Shown piece after piece: positions 16,128 to 26,085 of a stretch of DNA of 44,129 nt (the stretch's first letter is position 1; each line of letters begins with the position of its first letter). The DNA lies in assembly GCF_030161235.1 (NCBI RefSeq), contig NZ_BSPW01000074.1, positions 1 through 44,129 of the forward strand. Direction: 5' to 3'. The position numbers and the translations under genes were made by a program. Below the pieces are notes generated by a model. The model was not told the origin of the DNA, did no database searches, and was given only the letters and a program-made list of their open reading frames with translations. This DNA is from Vibrio zhanjiangensis (lineage in GTDB: Bacteria > Pseudomonadota > Gammaproteobacteria > Enterobacterales > Vibrionaceae).

Positions 16128-19100
16128 ATGGGTGTTGGTTTATCCGTAGCTGGCAATACTATGTCAGTGGCTGAAAGAGTCATTATCAACGGTGATGGTC
16201 ATGCGCGTATTGTAAAGGATGATCTTCGAGAACTCACGCCTGGAGATCTTGTATTAACGAATTCTCAAGTCAATTCTGTCAATAGTCTTTCGGTTGGCCT
16301 GGTTGACGAAAATGCTGATATCCAAGACATCACCGAAGATGTCGACCAGATTATTAACACAGTTGAGAAAGGGCAAGACCCAGCAGGATTGGGTGATGAA
16401 TTTACCACTGCAGCAGGCAGTCAACTGAGCTCGAGTATTTCGTCAATGGGGACTATTGAGCCCTTGGCTGGGGAGCCTCGTCCAAGTACAAATTTTGATA
16501 CGCAAGGTTTGTTGAGTGAGTTAGGTTTATCGGAAACTCAAAGTCTAACGCTTTTCGAGCAATATCGCGCATTTCAACAATCGCCTACTTTGACTGATTT
16601 AAATGATTCACCCCTAGCCGATAATCTTTTTGTTGTTACAGATGAAGACAATCCGGTGAGTGGTCAGGTATTTGCAACTGATCCTAACTCTCAAGACATA
16701 TTGTCTTTTGTGATTACATCGGGTCCTGCAAACGGTGTTGTGTCAATCGACTCAAGCACTGGTGTGTGGATATACACACCAAATTTCAATTTTGATGGTG
16801 CAGATTCATTTGAGATCACGGTTGATGATGGAAATGGTGGAACAGATACCGCCACAGTCAACCTTCAGGTCACCCCGATACCTGAAATCTCGCTAGTTGG
16901 ACCAAGCGTTGTTAATGAAGGTGATTCCGCGGTATATGTTGCTACTTTTGACAAACCATCAACACAAGGTACTCAGATAAATCTATCTCTATCAACCCCA
17001 TCTGCCGAATCGGGCGATCTTTCATCGATGATAGTGACAACACCTGATGGTTTAATACTTATTGTTTCACCTGATGGAACGGTAAATGTTCCTGCTGGTG
17101 TTACATCCCTCAACATTTCAGTTGGCACTACCGATGACAATGTATTTGAAAGCAGTGAAAATTTTCAGCTCGATCTGACATCTGGTTTTGGCACGGTGGG
17201 TGGTGGAGAGCTAACGACAACCATTCAAGACAATGATATTCCAATACTGACAGTTAGCTCAGAAAATGTGGTTGAGGGAGGTATAGCGGTATTTGATATT
17301 GAACTATCCAATCAAGTCGATGGCGATGTAACCTATGAGTTTTCACTGAGCTTAGATGCCAATAGTGCAGAGCAGGAAGACTTTGTACTTAATTCTATGA
17401 CGGTGAATTATGAGGTCGATGGCGTGGGTTATACGGCAGCGGCCAACAGCGATGGCAGTTACACACTCCCCGGTAATGCAAATAATATTCAGGTGTCGCT
17501 ACCGACGTTTAATGACACTATTTTTGAAGGTCTTGAGACCTTTAATTTAGATGTGAGAGCAACGGCGACTGTGGGTGATAATAGCTTTGATCTGACCGAC
17601 TCTGGAACAGGCACTATTACCGATGATCGGGATGGAATGAACAATGCCGACACTCCTCATCTAACAGTCAGCTCAGAGACTGTGGTCGAAGGTGGTGTCG
17701 TATCGTTCGATATTGAGCTATCCAATCAAGTCGATGGCGATGTAACCTATGAGTTTTCACTGAATGTAGATGGTCATAGTGCGGAGTGGGAAGACTTTGT
17801 GCTCAATCCTATGACGGTGAGTTATGAAGTGGAAGGTGTCGATTACACAGCCGCGGTCAATAGTGACGGCAGTTACACACTCCCCGGAAATGCAAGCAAT
17901 ATTCAAGTTTCTCTACAAACAGTTAACGACAGTATTTTTGAGGGCTCAGAGACCTTCACCTTGACAGCAAAAGCAAAGGCGACGGTTGGCGGGAACAGTT
18001 TTAACGTCACCAATTCAGGTGAGGGAACCATTAGCGATGATCGGGATGGAATCAATAACGCCGACACCCCTCATCTAACAGTCAGCTCAGAGGCTGTGGT
18101 CGAAGGTGAGTCGGTAGTGTTCGATATTGAGCTATCCAATCAAGTCGATGGCGATGTAACCTATGAGTTTTCACTGAATGTAGATGGTCATAGTGCGGAG
18201 TGGGAAGACTTTGTGCTCAATCCTATGACGGTGAGTTATGAAGTGGAAGGTGTCGATTACACAGCCGCGGTCAATAGTGACGGCAGTTACACACTCCCCG
18301 GAAATGCAAGCAATATTCAAGTATCCATACAAACTGCAAGCGATGGTTGTTTTGAAGGTACTGAAACCTTTTCGCTTGACGTAAGAGCCAGTGCGGTAGT
18401 CGGCGGTGATAGTTTTGATCTGACTGATTCGGGTTTAGGTACGATTGAAGATATTGATATCCCGTTAGTATCTATCTCTGAAGGCAACAATATTGGTGAA
18501 GGTTTATCTTCAGAGTTTATGGTATCGCTGAGTAAAAATACCGATAAGCCAGTGATAGTAAATTTGTCACTCGCTCACATAGAAACCAATGCTGATGATA
18601 TCACTCAAATGGAAGTGGCATACCAAGATTCTCAAGGTTGGCAAACACTGTCGCTCGGAGAAAATGGTGACCTTGTTGTGCCTGCGGGAATAACACAGCT
18701 CCGAGTGACAGTGCAAACTGCAGACGACAATACACATCCCGTTTATGAAGGTGCAGAACGATTCGAACTCATCGTAACTGGTGTTGATGGTGCTAAAGGC
18801 CATGATTCGAGTATTTCAACCATAATCGATGATGGCAGTCTCGGTTTGGATGATGACCGTCCAGTTGTTACTCATATTAGTGAAGTAACAGTGGCGGAAG
18901 CGGATGATGCTGTCTTTCATGTTGAACTGTCTAGTGAAAGTACAACAGATACACATGTGATACTTGAGCTCAAAGAAAGAAAAGCATCGTCACCAGAGGA
19001 CTTTGATGGCAGTACAGTGACCATCCTCTATGGTGATCCTGAACAAACCGAGACTGTTTCGATTCAAAATGGTCTATTTGAATTTGATTTGCCATCTGGT

Positions 19101-21719
19101 GAAAGTCATTTTTCAGTTGTCGTTAAAACGGTTGATGATGATGTGTCTGAAAATAATGAGACTTTTCTGCTTGCAGTAAAAACGGAATACCAGTCTGGTG
19201 AGGTAAGCGCGAAAGCAACGATTGAAGACAACGAAAAACCAATAATAGACTTGGATGGAAGCCAATATCAAATTGAGTTTGTTAGTGAAGATGCGGGTTA
19301 CCGTAATGTATTTGGCTATTACGTTTATGATCCAGAATCTGACACGCAACAGCTGCAGATTTTGATGTCAGATTCTCATGATTCTCGCCAAGATGGTTTT
19401 GACCCTGTTCTCGCGACACTTGGCAACTTAGACAATGTTGAATATTTCCTCATTGCTGATGGTGCTCATTTAGTGGAGAGAGCGCCCGTAGGGGCAAGAT
19501 TTGAGGTTGATAATGATGGCAGGCTTATTATTAACGGTAATCTACACTCTCATGTCCAAGTATTGCTAAGCCATGATGAAGCCTCTCTTATGAGGACCTC
19601 TGTAAACGAAAATGGGGATACAATAATTAACTTTGATGACCAAGTTAATATTGCTCATGATGACAACGACTATGACGATTTGGTGATCAAAATTGCCAAG
19701 CAAGATACTAACGTTGACTACAGCACGGAGTTTACTGAGGGAACTGGATCAATTTCAATTGTGGATACCGATGTCGACATATTTGATGACAAAGACTCTA
19801 TTTTGTCCATGCAAGTGCTATTAACAACAGCCTACGAAGGCGATAGGCTTACTTGGACACCAATGTCTGGTTTCTCGGTGACTCAAATCAATACAGCAAC
19901 GGGATTAGGCTTACTTATCACGACTAATGACCCTAATGGTGTATCGGCGGCTGAATTTGAAACTTTTCTCAAAGGAATTCAATATGAAAACACGAGTATT
20001 GGGCCTGATGAAACCGAGCGTTCAGTAGAGCTATATGTAACCGATTCATACGGTCAACGCTCTGAAACAGCAACCACCACGATTGCAGTCAATAAAGTCA
20101 ATGATATTCACAGCTATAAATTTACTACAGGTTCACATGGTGATGATGTCATTACTGGTAGTGATGAGCACGATATCATGGTTGGAGATGTTCAGGGTAT
20201 CCAGATCATTGCAGGTCAAGACTACAATCTTGCTTTTGTTCTTGACACATCCGGCAGTATGGGTGACTCGGTTGAAAACGCGAAATCAGAAATTTTGCAG
20301 GTGTTTGACCAGTTACACAGTACAGTAAACTCGGGTGCTAACGCCGGCAAGGTGAATATGCTTCTAAGTGAATTTTCAACGAATACTGGGGTAACGATAT
20401 CCGTTGACTTGAATTCACCCAGTGCACGCTCTGATTTTATTACGCAATTGGATAAAATAGAGAACAAAGGCGATGGTTATACAAATTATGAAGCAAGCTT
20501 TGACGCTGTAGTTGAATGGTTCAATGCGAGCACCAATACTCAGGCTGAGAATATTACTTACTTTATCACCGATGGGTATCCGAACTATATCCAAAAGAGC
20601 AAAGTTGGTGAGAGCCAATTTGATGAGCTTGTTTTGGACTATGATGCATTGTCGAAACATGTCGTAACATTGCGTGATGTATTACCACTAGATTATACGT
20701 TTGGAACGTCGGTGACATACAAAGGTCAAGAGATAGTATCCAGTTCAGGTATAGTTATATCCCCTTTGACGGGAGCAGGACTAGGTAAATTGACGGATTC
20801 GAATGGCCTCGAATATAGTGATATTAATTCTATTACCACTCAGACCCGACACGCATACCAAGTCTTGGCGTTAGTATCATCTGTTGAGGCGATTGGTATC
20901 GGTGATGGTATTAATGCGGCGACGCTATCCCAGTATGATACTGATGCTGTTGTCGCACCCAATATTGATGTTGATGCGCTGGCAGAGACGATTCTTGGTC
21001 AAGAGGTACCTTTACAACAGGGTGAAGACCGTATTTCTGGAGGAATCGGCAATGATATTTTGTTCGGAGATCTGATTAACTTTGAGCATATTGATGGACA
21101 AGGAGTCTCAGCGCTTCAGAAATATGTAGCCATTGAAACTAATAGCCCATTAACTGATATCTCAGCCAAAGATGTGAACCATTTTATTGTCCAAAATTAC
21201 GACGATTTTGATATCTCTCACCATGGAGATCGCAACGATATGATGTCCGGTGCAGAAGGCGATGATATTCTATTCGGTCAAGGTGGCAACGACACACTTG
21301 ATGGTGGGATTGGTAGTGACATCCTTTTAGGTGGCTCTGGAGACGATATTCTAATTGGCGGGTCAGGTAATGACATATTGTCAGGTGGTATAGGCTATGA
21401 CCAATTTGTCTGGAGAAATCAGGATTTAGATCAGGGTACTGATGTTGTTAGTGATTTCAGAGTCTCTGAAGATAAGATCAACCTATCTGACCTTCTTGTC
21501 GGAGGTGAAAGTATGGAAGATCTTCTATCTGATATATCGGCAAGCGTTGACAACAATACGATTGAGCTGGTTATAGAAAGAGAGGGTGGTCAGTGTTCGC
21601 AATCTATTCAACTAGAAAATGTTGTCGATCAACTCATTGGTATGGATATCAGTGGTGGTAGCATCACAGGCCATGATCTTTCTAATCTTCTACATGAGCT
21701 TATTCTGGTTAATGAATAA
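16128..21719 (+). CDS. LapA-like type I secreted RTX adhesin with VWA domain
   Basis: This 1863-residue repetitive surface protein has no Sec signal. Residues 1-90 resemble the retention module of LapA-type adhesins (VIINGDGHARIVKDDLRELT, then PGDLVLTN). A TAAG tetrad at 94-97 is the cleavage sequence of the periplasmic protease LapG. Then come a cadherin-like domain (about 170-248), six Calx-beta-like repeats (about 250-1036), a DUF4114-like domain (1065-1191), another Ig-like domain (1211-1325) and a VWA domain with MIDAS DTSGS (D1373, S1375, S1377). RTX nonapeptides (about 1635-1650 and 1700-1756) precede a C-terminal type I secretion tail. V. cholerae FrhA and CraA are comparable. No transporter genes lie beside it. 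Confidence 0.88.
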   Translation: MGVGLSVAGNTMSVAERVIINGDGHARIVKDDLRELTPGDLVLTNSQVNSVNSLSVGLVDENADIQDITEDVDQIINTVEKGQDPAGLGDEFTTAAGSQLSSSISSMGTIEPLAGEPRPSTNFDTQGLLSELGLSETQSLTLFEQYRAFQQSPTLTDLNDSPLADNLFVVTDEDNPVSGQVFATDPNSQDILSFVITSGPANGVVSIDSSTGVWIYTPNFNFDGADSFEITVDDGNGGTDTATVNLQVTPIPEISLVGPSVVNEGDSAVYVATFDKPSTQGTQINLSLSTPSAESGDLSSMIVTTPDGLILIVSPDGTVNVPAGVTSLNISVGTTDDNVFESSENFQLDLTSGFGTVGGGELTTTIQDNDIPILTVSSENVVEGGIAVFDIELSNQVDGDVTYEFSLSLDANSAEQEDFVLNSMTVNYEVDGVGYTAAANSDGSYTLPGNANNIQVSLPTFNDTIFEGLETFNLDVRATATVGDNSFDLTDSGTGTITDDRDGMNNADTPHLTVSSETVVEGGVVSFDIELSNQVDGDVTYEFSLNVDGHSAEWEDFVLNPMTVSYEVEGVDYTAAVNSDGSYTLPGNASNIQVSLQTVNDSIFEGSETFTLTAKAKATVGGNSFNVTNSGEGTISDDRDGINNADTPHLTVSSEAVVEGESVVFDIELSNQVDGDVTYEFSLNVDGHSAEWEDFVLNPMTVSYEVEGVDYTAAVNSDGSYTLPGNASNIQVSIQTASDGCFEGTETFSLDVRASAVVGGDSFDLTDSGLGTIEDIDIPLVSISEGNNIGEGLSSEFMVSLSKNTDKPVIVNLSLAHIETNADDITQMEVAYQDSQGWQTLSLGENGDLVVPAGITQLRVTVQTADDNTHPVYEGAERFELIVTGVDGAKGHDSSISTIIDDGSLGLDDDRPVVTHISEVTVAEADDAVFHVELSSESTTDTHVILELKERKASSPEDFDGSTVTILYGDPEQTETVSIQNGLFEFDLPSGESHFSVVVKTVDDDVSENNETFLLAVKTEYQSGEVSAKATIEDNEKPIIDLDGSQYQIEFVSEDAGYRNVFGYYVYDPESDTQQLQILMSDSHDSRQDGFDPVLATLGNLDNVEYFLIADGAHLVERAPVGARFEVDNDGRLIINGNLHSHVQVLLSHDEASLMRTSVNENGDTIINFDDQVNIAHDDNDYDDLVIKIAKQDTNVDYSTEFTEGTGSISIVDTDVDIFDDKDSILSMQVLLTTAYEGDRLTWTPMSGFSVTQINTATGLGLLITTNDPNGVSAAEFETFLKGIQYENTSIGPDETERSVELYVTDSYGQRSETATTTIAVNKVNDIHSYKFTTGSHGDDVITGSDEHDIMVGDVQGIQIIAGQDYNLAFVLDTSGSMGDSVENAKSEILQVFDQLHSTVNSGANAGKVNMLLSEFSTNTGVTISVDLNSPSARSDFITQLDKIENKGDGYTNYEASFDAVVEWFNASTNTQAENITYFITDGYPNYIQKSKVGESQFDELVLDYDALSKHVVTLRDVLPLDYTFGTSVTYKGQEIVSSSGIVISPLTGAGLGKLTDSNGLEYSDINSITTQTRHAYQVLALVSSVEAIGIGDGINAATLSQYDTDAVVAPNIDVDALAETILGQEVPLQQGEDRISGGIGNDILFGDLINFEHIDGQGVSALQKYVAIETNSPLTDISAKDVNHFIVQNYDDFDISHHGDRNDMMSGAEGDDILFGQGGNDTLDGGIGSDILLGGSGDDILIGGSGNDILSGGIGYDQFVWRNQDLDQGTDVVSDFRVSEDKINLSDLLVGGESMEDLLSDISASVDNNTIELVIEREGGQCSQSIQLENVVDQLIGMDISGGSITGHDLSNLLHELILVNE
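17706..17908 (+). repeat. 203-bp identical direct repeat, copy 1 (inside the adhesin)
   Basis: This is identical base for base to 18120-18322, with an offset of 414 bp (138 codons). It covers most of the third Calx-beta module; flanking sequence is also similar. Confidence 0.95.
18120..18322 (+). repeat. 203-bp identical direct repeat, copy 2 (inside the adhesin)
   Basis: This is the second copy of 17706-17908, in the fourth Calx-beta module. Identity without silent changes points to recent duplication or gene conversion. Confidence 0.95.
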
Positions 21720-21721
21720 GG

Positions 21722-21741
21722 AGGGCCGAAAGGCCCTTTTT
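21722..21741 (+). terminator. Rho-independent terminator after the adhesin gene
   Basis: AGGGCC-GAAA-GGCCCT, a GNRA tetraloop stem, followed by TTTT. It starts 3 bases after the stop codon. Confidence 0.9.
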
Positions 21742-21845
21742 GCTTTATCGATACGGTGTATATAGCAAGATAATTGCACTGGTTGATCTAGACGAATGGT
21801 ATATGGGGCTCTACATTTTATTGATATACGTACATTTAATAGACG

Positions 21846-22616
21846 ATGACCGATATGAAATCATTCTTAAGACTGACGATAGCTTTTTTGATATTTCCGT
21901 TTTCAGCAGGGGCATTGGAGTTGAATGAACTCCGCTTTCTAACGGAAGAATATCCTCCATATAACTATACACAAGAGGGTAAGAAGAAAGGGATTTCAAT
22001 CGATGTTCTGATTGCAGCGGCAAAATCTCAAGGTGTCGACATCTCTTTTGATGATATAGAAGTTCAGCCCTGGGCTAGGGCTTACCGCACTGCCTTGAGC
22101 AAGCCTAATGTTGTACTGTTTTCCACAACACGAACGCGATTACGAGAACACCTTTTTACTTGGGTTGGCCCTTTGAGCCGCACTCGTATCGTGGCGATGG
22201 CCAAAAAGTCTCATGCTATTAAAATTCATTCTGCGCTCGATTTTGTTCAATACCGTATCGGTGTTATCCGTGATGATGTTGGAGAACAGTTAATGCTTGA
22301 GCTTGGTGTTCCTAGAGAGGCGATGCAAGAGACTTCGTTACCAGAGACGTTAGCAGATCAGCTTGCCAAAGAACGCATTGATATTTGGGCTTACGAAGAA
22401 AATGTTTCTAAGTGGTGGTTAAAGAATAAGGGCTATAACACGGATGATTTTGAGCCAGTATTTATTCTTAGTGAGGCAGATCTTTACTTTGCATTCAATA
22501 AAAAAGTTGATGAAAAGTTAGTTGAGCAATTGCAGCTTGGAATCGATAAACTCAGGGAGACAGTCGGTGAATCAGGAGTGTCCGAATATCAAAAGATTGT
22601 TGATCGCTATCGCTAG
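21846..22616 (+). CDS. Periplasmic amino-acid-type substrate-binding protein
   Basis: This 256-residue protein has a signal peptide (KSFLRLTIAFLIFPFSAGA, cleaved before LELNEL). The mature part has the SBP_bac_3 fold: LRFLTEEYPPYNY, GISIDVLIAAAKSQGVDISF, and later IDIWAYEENVSKWWLKNKG. It probably binds a small polar solute. No permease or ATPase lies nearby, so it may act as a sensor or orphan binding protein, as is common in Vibrio. A second ATG three codons in (21855) is an equally good start; neither has a clear ribosome site. Confidence 0.82.
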   Translation: MTDMKSFLRLTIAFLIFPFSAGALELNELRFLTEEYPPYNYTQEGKKKGISIDVLIAAAKSQGVDISFDDIEVQPWARAYRTALSKPNVVLFSTTRTRLREHLFTWVGPLSRTRIVAMAKKSHAIKIHSALDFVQYRIGVIRDDVGEQLMLELGVPREAMQETSLPETLADQLAKERIDIWAYEENVSKWWLKNKGYNTDDFEPVFILSEADLYFAFNKKVDEKLVEQLQLGIDKLRETVGESGVSEYQKIVDRYR

Positions 22617-22649
22617 AATTTATTCCTTTTGCATCAAGGAAACAAAAAT

Positions 22650-23453
22650 ATGCGCGCTTTATTAATTTGTCTTTTGATTGTTTGTAATGCGGCTTTCTCA
22701 CACGATAAATTAACACTCATACTGCCTTCACAGAAAGATGGAGGACATAAGTTTTATCACGACTTGCTTTATAGCTCGTTAGTTGATCTAGGTTACGCGG
22801 TCACAATTGAAATACCTAAAGATCACATTCCACAAAAACGCGCAATAAAAATGGTTGAAAGTGGGCAGCTTTCTTTAACTTGGTTGATTGGTACACAGGA
22901 GAGAAATCAGAAATATACTGTGGTAAACGTGCCATTAACCGATGGGATGATAGGGAAACGAATTTTGCTCATTCCACCTGAGCTTCAGATTAAATTCAAC
23001 AAAGTCAAAAAATTAATAGATCTTCAGCAGACAGGCATGATTGCGGGGCTTGGTGTGGATTGGTATGATGTTGATGTATGGAAAGCCAATAAATTGCCTG
23101 TTTATTTGGAGGATGGAGAGTGGAGAACCCTGTATTCCAAGTTAGCACCAGATGGCGAAGTGAATTACTTTCCTAGGGGGATGACAGAGATTATCGGCGA
23201 AGCTAAGCAAAACCCTCATCTTGCCGTAGAGCAGAACCTTATGCTTGTTTACGATAAAGATTTCTATTTTTACCTTTCTGATGCGGCAGCTGATTATCAA
23301 CCCATTATCGAGAAAGCATTGAAGCAAGCAAAAGCAAGCGGATTAATGGATAAACTCATCAAAAAATATTGGCAGGATACTTATCAAATGATCAATCCTG
23401 AGCAGAGAGTCGTTATAAATCTGAGTTTACCTCAAGCGAGCTCCCACAAATAG
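22650..23453 (+). CDS. Periplasmic substrate-binding-like protein
   Basis: This 267-residue exported protein has a signal peptide (RALLICLLIVCNAAFS) and a two-lobe binding-protein pattern: KLTLILPSQKDGGHKFYHDLLYSSL, LTWLIGTQERNQKY and DYQPIIEKALKQAKASGLMDKLIKKYW-type C-terminal helices. It starts at the ATG at 22650 with AAGGAA upstream; an upstream TTG at 22629 is rejected. It lies 33 bases after the previous binding protein, so the two are probably co-transcribed. The ligand is unknown. Confidence 0.78.
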   Translation: MRALLICLLIVCNAAFSHDKLTLILPSQKDGGHKFYHDLLYSSLVDLGYAVTIEIPKDHIPQKRAIKMVESGQLSLTWLIGTQERNQKYTVVNVPLTDGMIGKRILLIPPELQIKFNKVKKLIDLQQTGMIAGLGVDWYDVDVWKANKLPVYLEDGEWRTLYSKLAPDGEVNYFPRGMTEIIGEAKQNPHLAVEQNLMLVYDKDFYFYLSDAAADYQPIIEKALKQAKASGLMDKLIKKYWQDTYQMINPEQRVVINLSLPQASSHK

Positions 23454-23553
23454 GGTTGAGTGGTCATAAAAAACTGACTTATTGACTAAGTTGGCGTATA
23501 AATTCGAAAATGTAAATACGATTCCTTATTAGCTGGAGTACTTATAACGAATT

Positions 23554-24219
23554 ATGGAAAGTGTTTTTATTATTGTTGCTTTGCTCGTGCTTTTCTTTTT
23601 AGTCGTTCAAAAACGTTATGCGAAGCAAGATGAGTTAAAAGACTGCCACTACAAAAAGAAGGGCGCTTTATTAAGTATGAAAGAGACCGCATTCTATAAC
23701 GCTTTGTTAAGTGCTGTAGGGCAGCATGGCGTTGTGATGTCTAAAGTTAACATGACCAATGTAGTAGCCCCTTTGGAAACCAATAAGAAAAAGTGGTTTA
23801 TTGCCAACAATCGGATTGCGAAGAGCTATTTCGATTATATTGTGTGTGACCCTAGAACTCTTCAGGTTAGGGTGGCCATAGAACTTGATGATGGTCGAGA
23901 GCTCGATAAAGGAAAAGTAGAGCGGCAAAAGCTGCTTATGCATGTTTGTAAATCATCGGGGATTCCTTTGATTGGTACGACGGTTAAGCATAGCTATCAA
24001 GTGAGTCGTTTAAGGCGTTTGCTGGCAACACATATCGATTTGATTGAAACGGATAAAGAAGTTCGATTCTGTAAGCGCTGTGGAAGTCCAATGGTGATAA
24101 AAACGGCTACACAAGGGGAATTCAAGGGACGACGTTTTTTTACATGCAGCAGACAGCCACAATGCACCTATACGGAAAACTATAATGTCATTTTTGATGA
24201 AGAAGATGATTTGGCTTAG
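23554..24219 (+). CDS. DUF2726 protein with C-terminal zinc ribbon
   Basis: This 221-residue protein starts with an N-terminal membrane helix (VFIIVALLVLFFLVV). It is followed by a DUF2726 domain, a nuclease-like fold with SYFDYIVCDPRTLQVRVAIE and LDDGRELDKGKVERQKLL, where Asp and Glu could bind metal. It ends in a topoisomerase-type zinc finger (FCKRCGSPMVIKTATQG and RRFFTCSRQPQC). Such proteins are proposed to act on nucleic acids near the membrane, without firm evidence. Its stop overlaps the stop of the convergent diguanylate cyclase gene. Confidence 0.82.
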   Translation: MESVFIIVALLVLFFLVVQKRYAKQDELKDCHYKKKGALLSMKETAFYNALLSAVGQHGVVMSKVNMTNVVAPLETNKKKWFIANNRIAKSYFDYIVCDPRTLQVRVAIELDDGRELDKGKVERQKLLMHVCKSSGIPLIGTTVKHSYQVSRLRRLLATHIDLIETDKEVRFCKRCGSPMVIKTATQGEFKGRRFFTCSRQPQCTYTENYNVIFDEEDDLA

Positions 24220-25358
24220 CTACAAGCTGCTAAGTTTTCCTCTTGTTTATGGCAGACCATGACTTGATTTCGACCATTATTTTTAGCTTTATAGAGTTCT
24301 TTGTCTGCATTTCTCAGTACGATACTCAGATCGTTAATGTGATCACATTGATAGATACCAATACTGGCTGTTTGAGAAATGGGTTGTTCTGGAGTGTTAA
24401 ATTTGTAACTTTCAATGGCACTTCGGATCTCTTCAGCTTTATTGAGTGCATTCTGAGTGTCGGTATTATTTAATGCGATGCAGAACTCTTCTCCTCCTAT
24501 TCGATATACAAGGTGTTCTCCACACAGGCAGTCGATTAGTGCCGCTGTTTGTATCAGTACTTTGTCGCCAACATCGTGGCCGTATTGGTCATTGACTTGC
24601 TTAAAATAGTCGAGATCTAACACTAAGAGTGAGAGTGGCAGTTTTTTGCTGTCTTGGCGAAAGCGCTCGAAGTTATGGATCAGTGCATGTCTGTTATACA
24701 CTCCTGTTAGTGCGTCACGAGAGGCCAGTTGGCCTAGCGAGGCCTCAGATGTTTTTCTTTTTACTTCGAGTACGTGACTGGCTAACCAGACGCTCAGAAA
24801 TGCAGTGACAAAATTAAGTGGAAGCTCCCAAACGACGATAGAGCTACTAAGGATACACTTGTCAATGATTAAGCATAATTGAATGACGAAGCCAACCATG
24901 GTCGCGAGCATACCGTATCGTTTACCCAATATTAAATACGACAATACAGGATAGAGAAAGCTCCACACCAATACGCCATTATCAATGGTATAGATATAAG
25001 TATTGAAGGAAATTAAACCTATAAAGGAGTAGATGTAACCATTTGACAATATCAAAGACGTACTACTTTTGTAGCTCTTGAACGCGACATAACATGAGAA
25101 ACTACAAAAAAAACCTTGTGCTAGAGCAACTTGAGGGTAGCTATCAAAAAATCCATTGATGATAATACCAGTTATTGAAAGAGAACCAAGTAAAGTACTT
25201 AGCCAGAACAAGACTGCTCGACGCAAGTGTCTAGAAGGGTTAAATATATCTAGCTCCATTAAACCAGCCTTGTATGAATATGTGTTTATGTGAATATCGA
25301 ATAATAGTATGCTTTTCGCATGGGGAATCAAGCAAGATATTGAACTAGGATCACACAT
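24216..25358 (-). CDS. Membrane diguanylate cyclase (GGDEF)
   Basis: This 380-residue enzyme makes c-di-GMP from two GTP. The N-terminal half has about six hydrophobic helices (48-200) that may form a membrane sensor. The GGDEF domain starts at SRDALTGVYNRHAL, continues with LDLDYFKQVNDQYGHDVGD, and has an intact GGEEF at 288-292. The RxxD inhibitory site expected just before GGEEF is absent. The start at 25358 has GGAG 6 bases upstream; an internal ATG at 25259 with AAGG is an alternative and would drop 33 residues. Confidence 0.9.
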   Translation of the reverse strand: MCDPSSISCLIPHAKSILLFDIHINTYSYKAGLMELDIFNPSRHLRRAVLFWLSTLLGSLSITGIIINGFFDSYPQVALAQGFFCSFSCYVAFKSYKSSTSLILSNGYIYSFIGLISFNTYIYTIDNGVLVWSFLYPVLSYLILGKRYGMLATMVGFVIQLCLIIDKCILSSSIVVWELPLNFVTAFLSVWLASHVLEVKRKTSEASLGQLASRDALTGVYNRHALIHNFERFRQDSKKLPLSLLVLDLDYFKQVNDQYGHDVGDKVLIQTAALIDCLCGEHLVYRIGGEEFCIALNNTDTQNALNKAEEIRSAIESYKFNTPEQPISQTASIGIYQCDHINDLSIVLRNADKELYKAKNNGRNQVMVCHKQEENLAACS

Positions 25359-25602
25359 TAGTAACTCCGTGTGATATTATTTAGGACAATTTAAGATTTG
25401 ATAAATGTAAGTCTTTAAAATAAATACCATTATCTTTGAATTTTTGGAAATAAGTGTGTCACTAAGGGAAATGCATTTGTTCCATATTGGAATTCAGTTC
25501 ACGTAAAACTTAGTTTTGATATCTCATTCCCTAGTCTCGCTTTTGTATTGAAAGCGATGATAACATTCAGTAAATCTTATCAAAAAGAGTACAGAGGTCT
25601 TT

Positions 25603-26085
25603 GTGGAAAAAGTGGCTATTTTTGTCGACGTTCAAAATATTTACTACACAACAAAAGAGAAGTACCAAGCAAATTTTGACTATAACCAATTGTGGTACAT
25701 AGCGACTCAAGGGAGAAAAGTAGTAGAAGCGAATGCTTATGCCATTGCATCTCAAGACCCTAAACAAAGGCAATTTCACCATATTCTTAGAGGTATTGGC
25801 TTCAACGTTAAGCTGAAGCCTTTCATTCAAAGGCGAGATGGAAGTTCAAAAGGTGACTGGGATGTGGGTATTGCGTTGGATATCTACGAGGTCGCGGATA
25901 AAGTTGATCGTGTGGTTTTGCTGTCAGGAGATGGCGATTTTGACGTTTTAGTACAAAGGGTACAGCAGAGATTTGGTACTAAAATTGATGTGTTCGCTGT
26001 TCCAGGACTTTGTGCACAATCGCTTATTGATGCATGCGATACTTATATTCCAATTGAGAAAGAGCTGTTACTCGGAAACGTCTAA
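25603..26085 (+). CDS. NYN-domain (LabA/DUF88-type) protein
   Basis: This 160-residue protein has the NYN/PIN-like nuclease layout: VAIFVDVQNIYYTTKEKY with the first acidic residue, KGDWDVGIALDIYE, and VVLLSGDGDFDVLVQRVQQR with the clustered acids SGDGDF. Metal-dependent RNA cleavage is predicted for the family. It starts with GTG, preceded by GAGG at 5 bases. Its end overlaps, on the opposite strand, the end of the DUF2986 gene by 18 bases. Confidence 0.88.
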   Translation: MEKVAIFVDVQNIYYTTKEKYQANFDYNQLWYIATQGRKVVEANAYAIASQDPKQRQFHHILRGIGFNVKLKPFIQRRDGSSKGDWDVGIALDIYEVADKVDRVVLLSGDGDFDVLVQRVQQRFGTKIDVFAVPGLCAQSLIDACDTYIPIEKELLLGNV

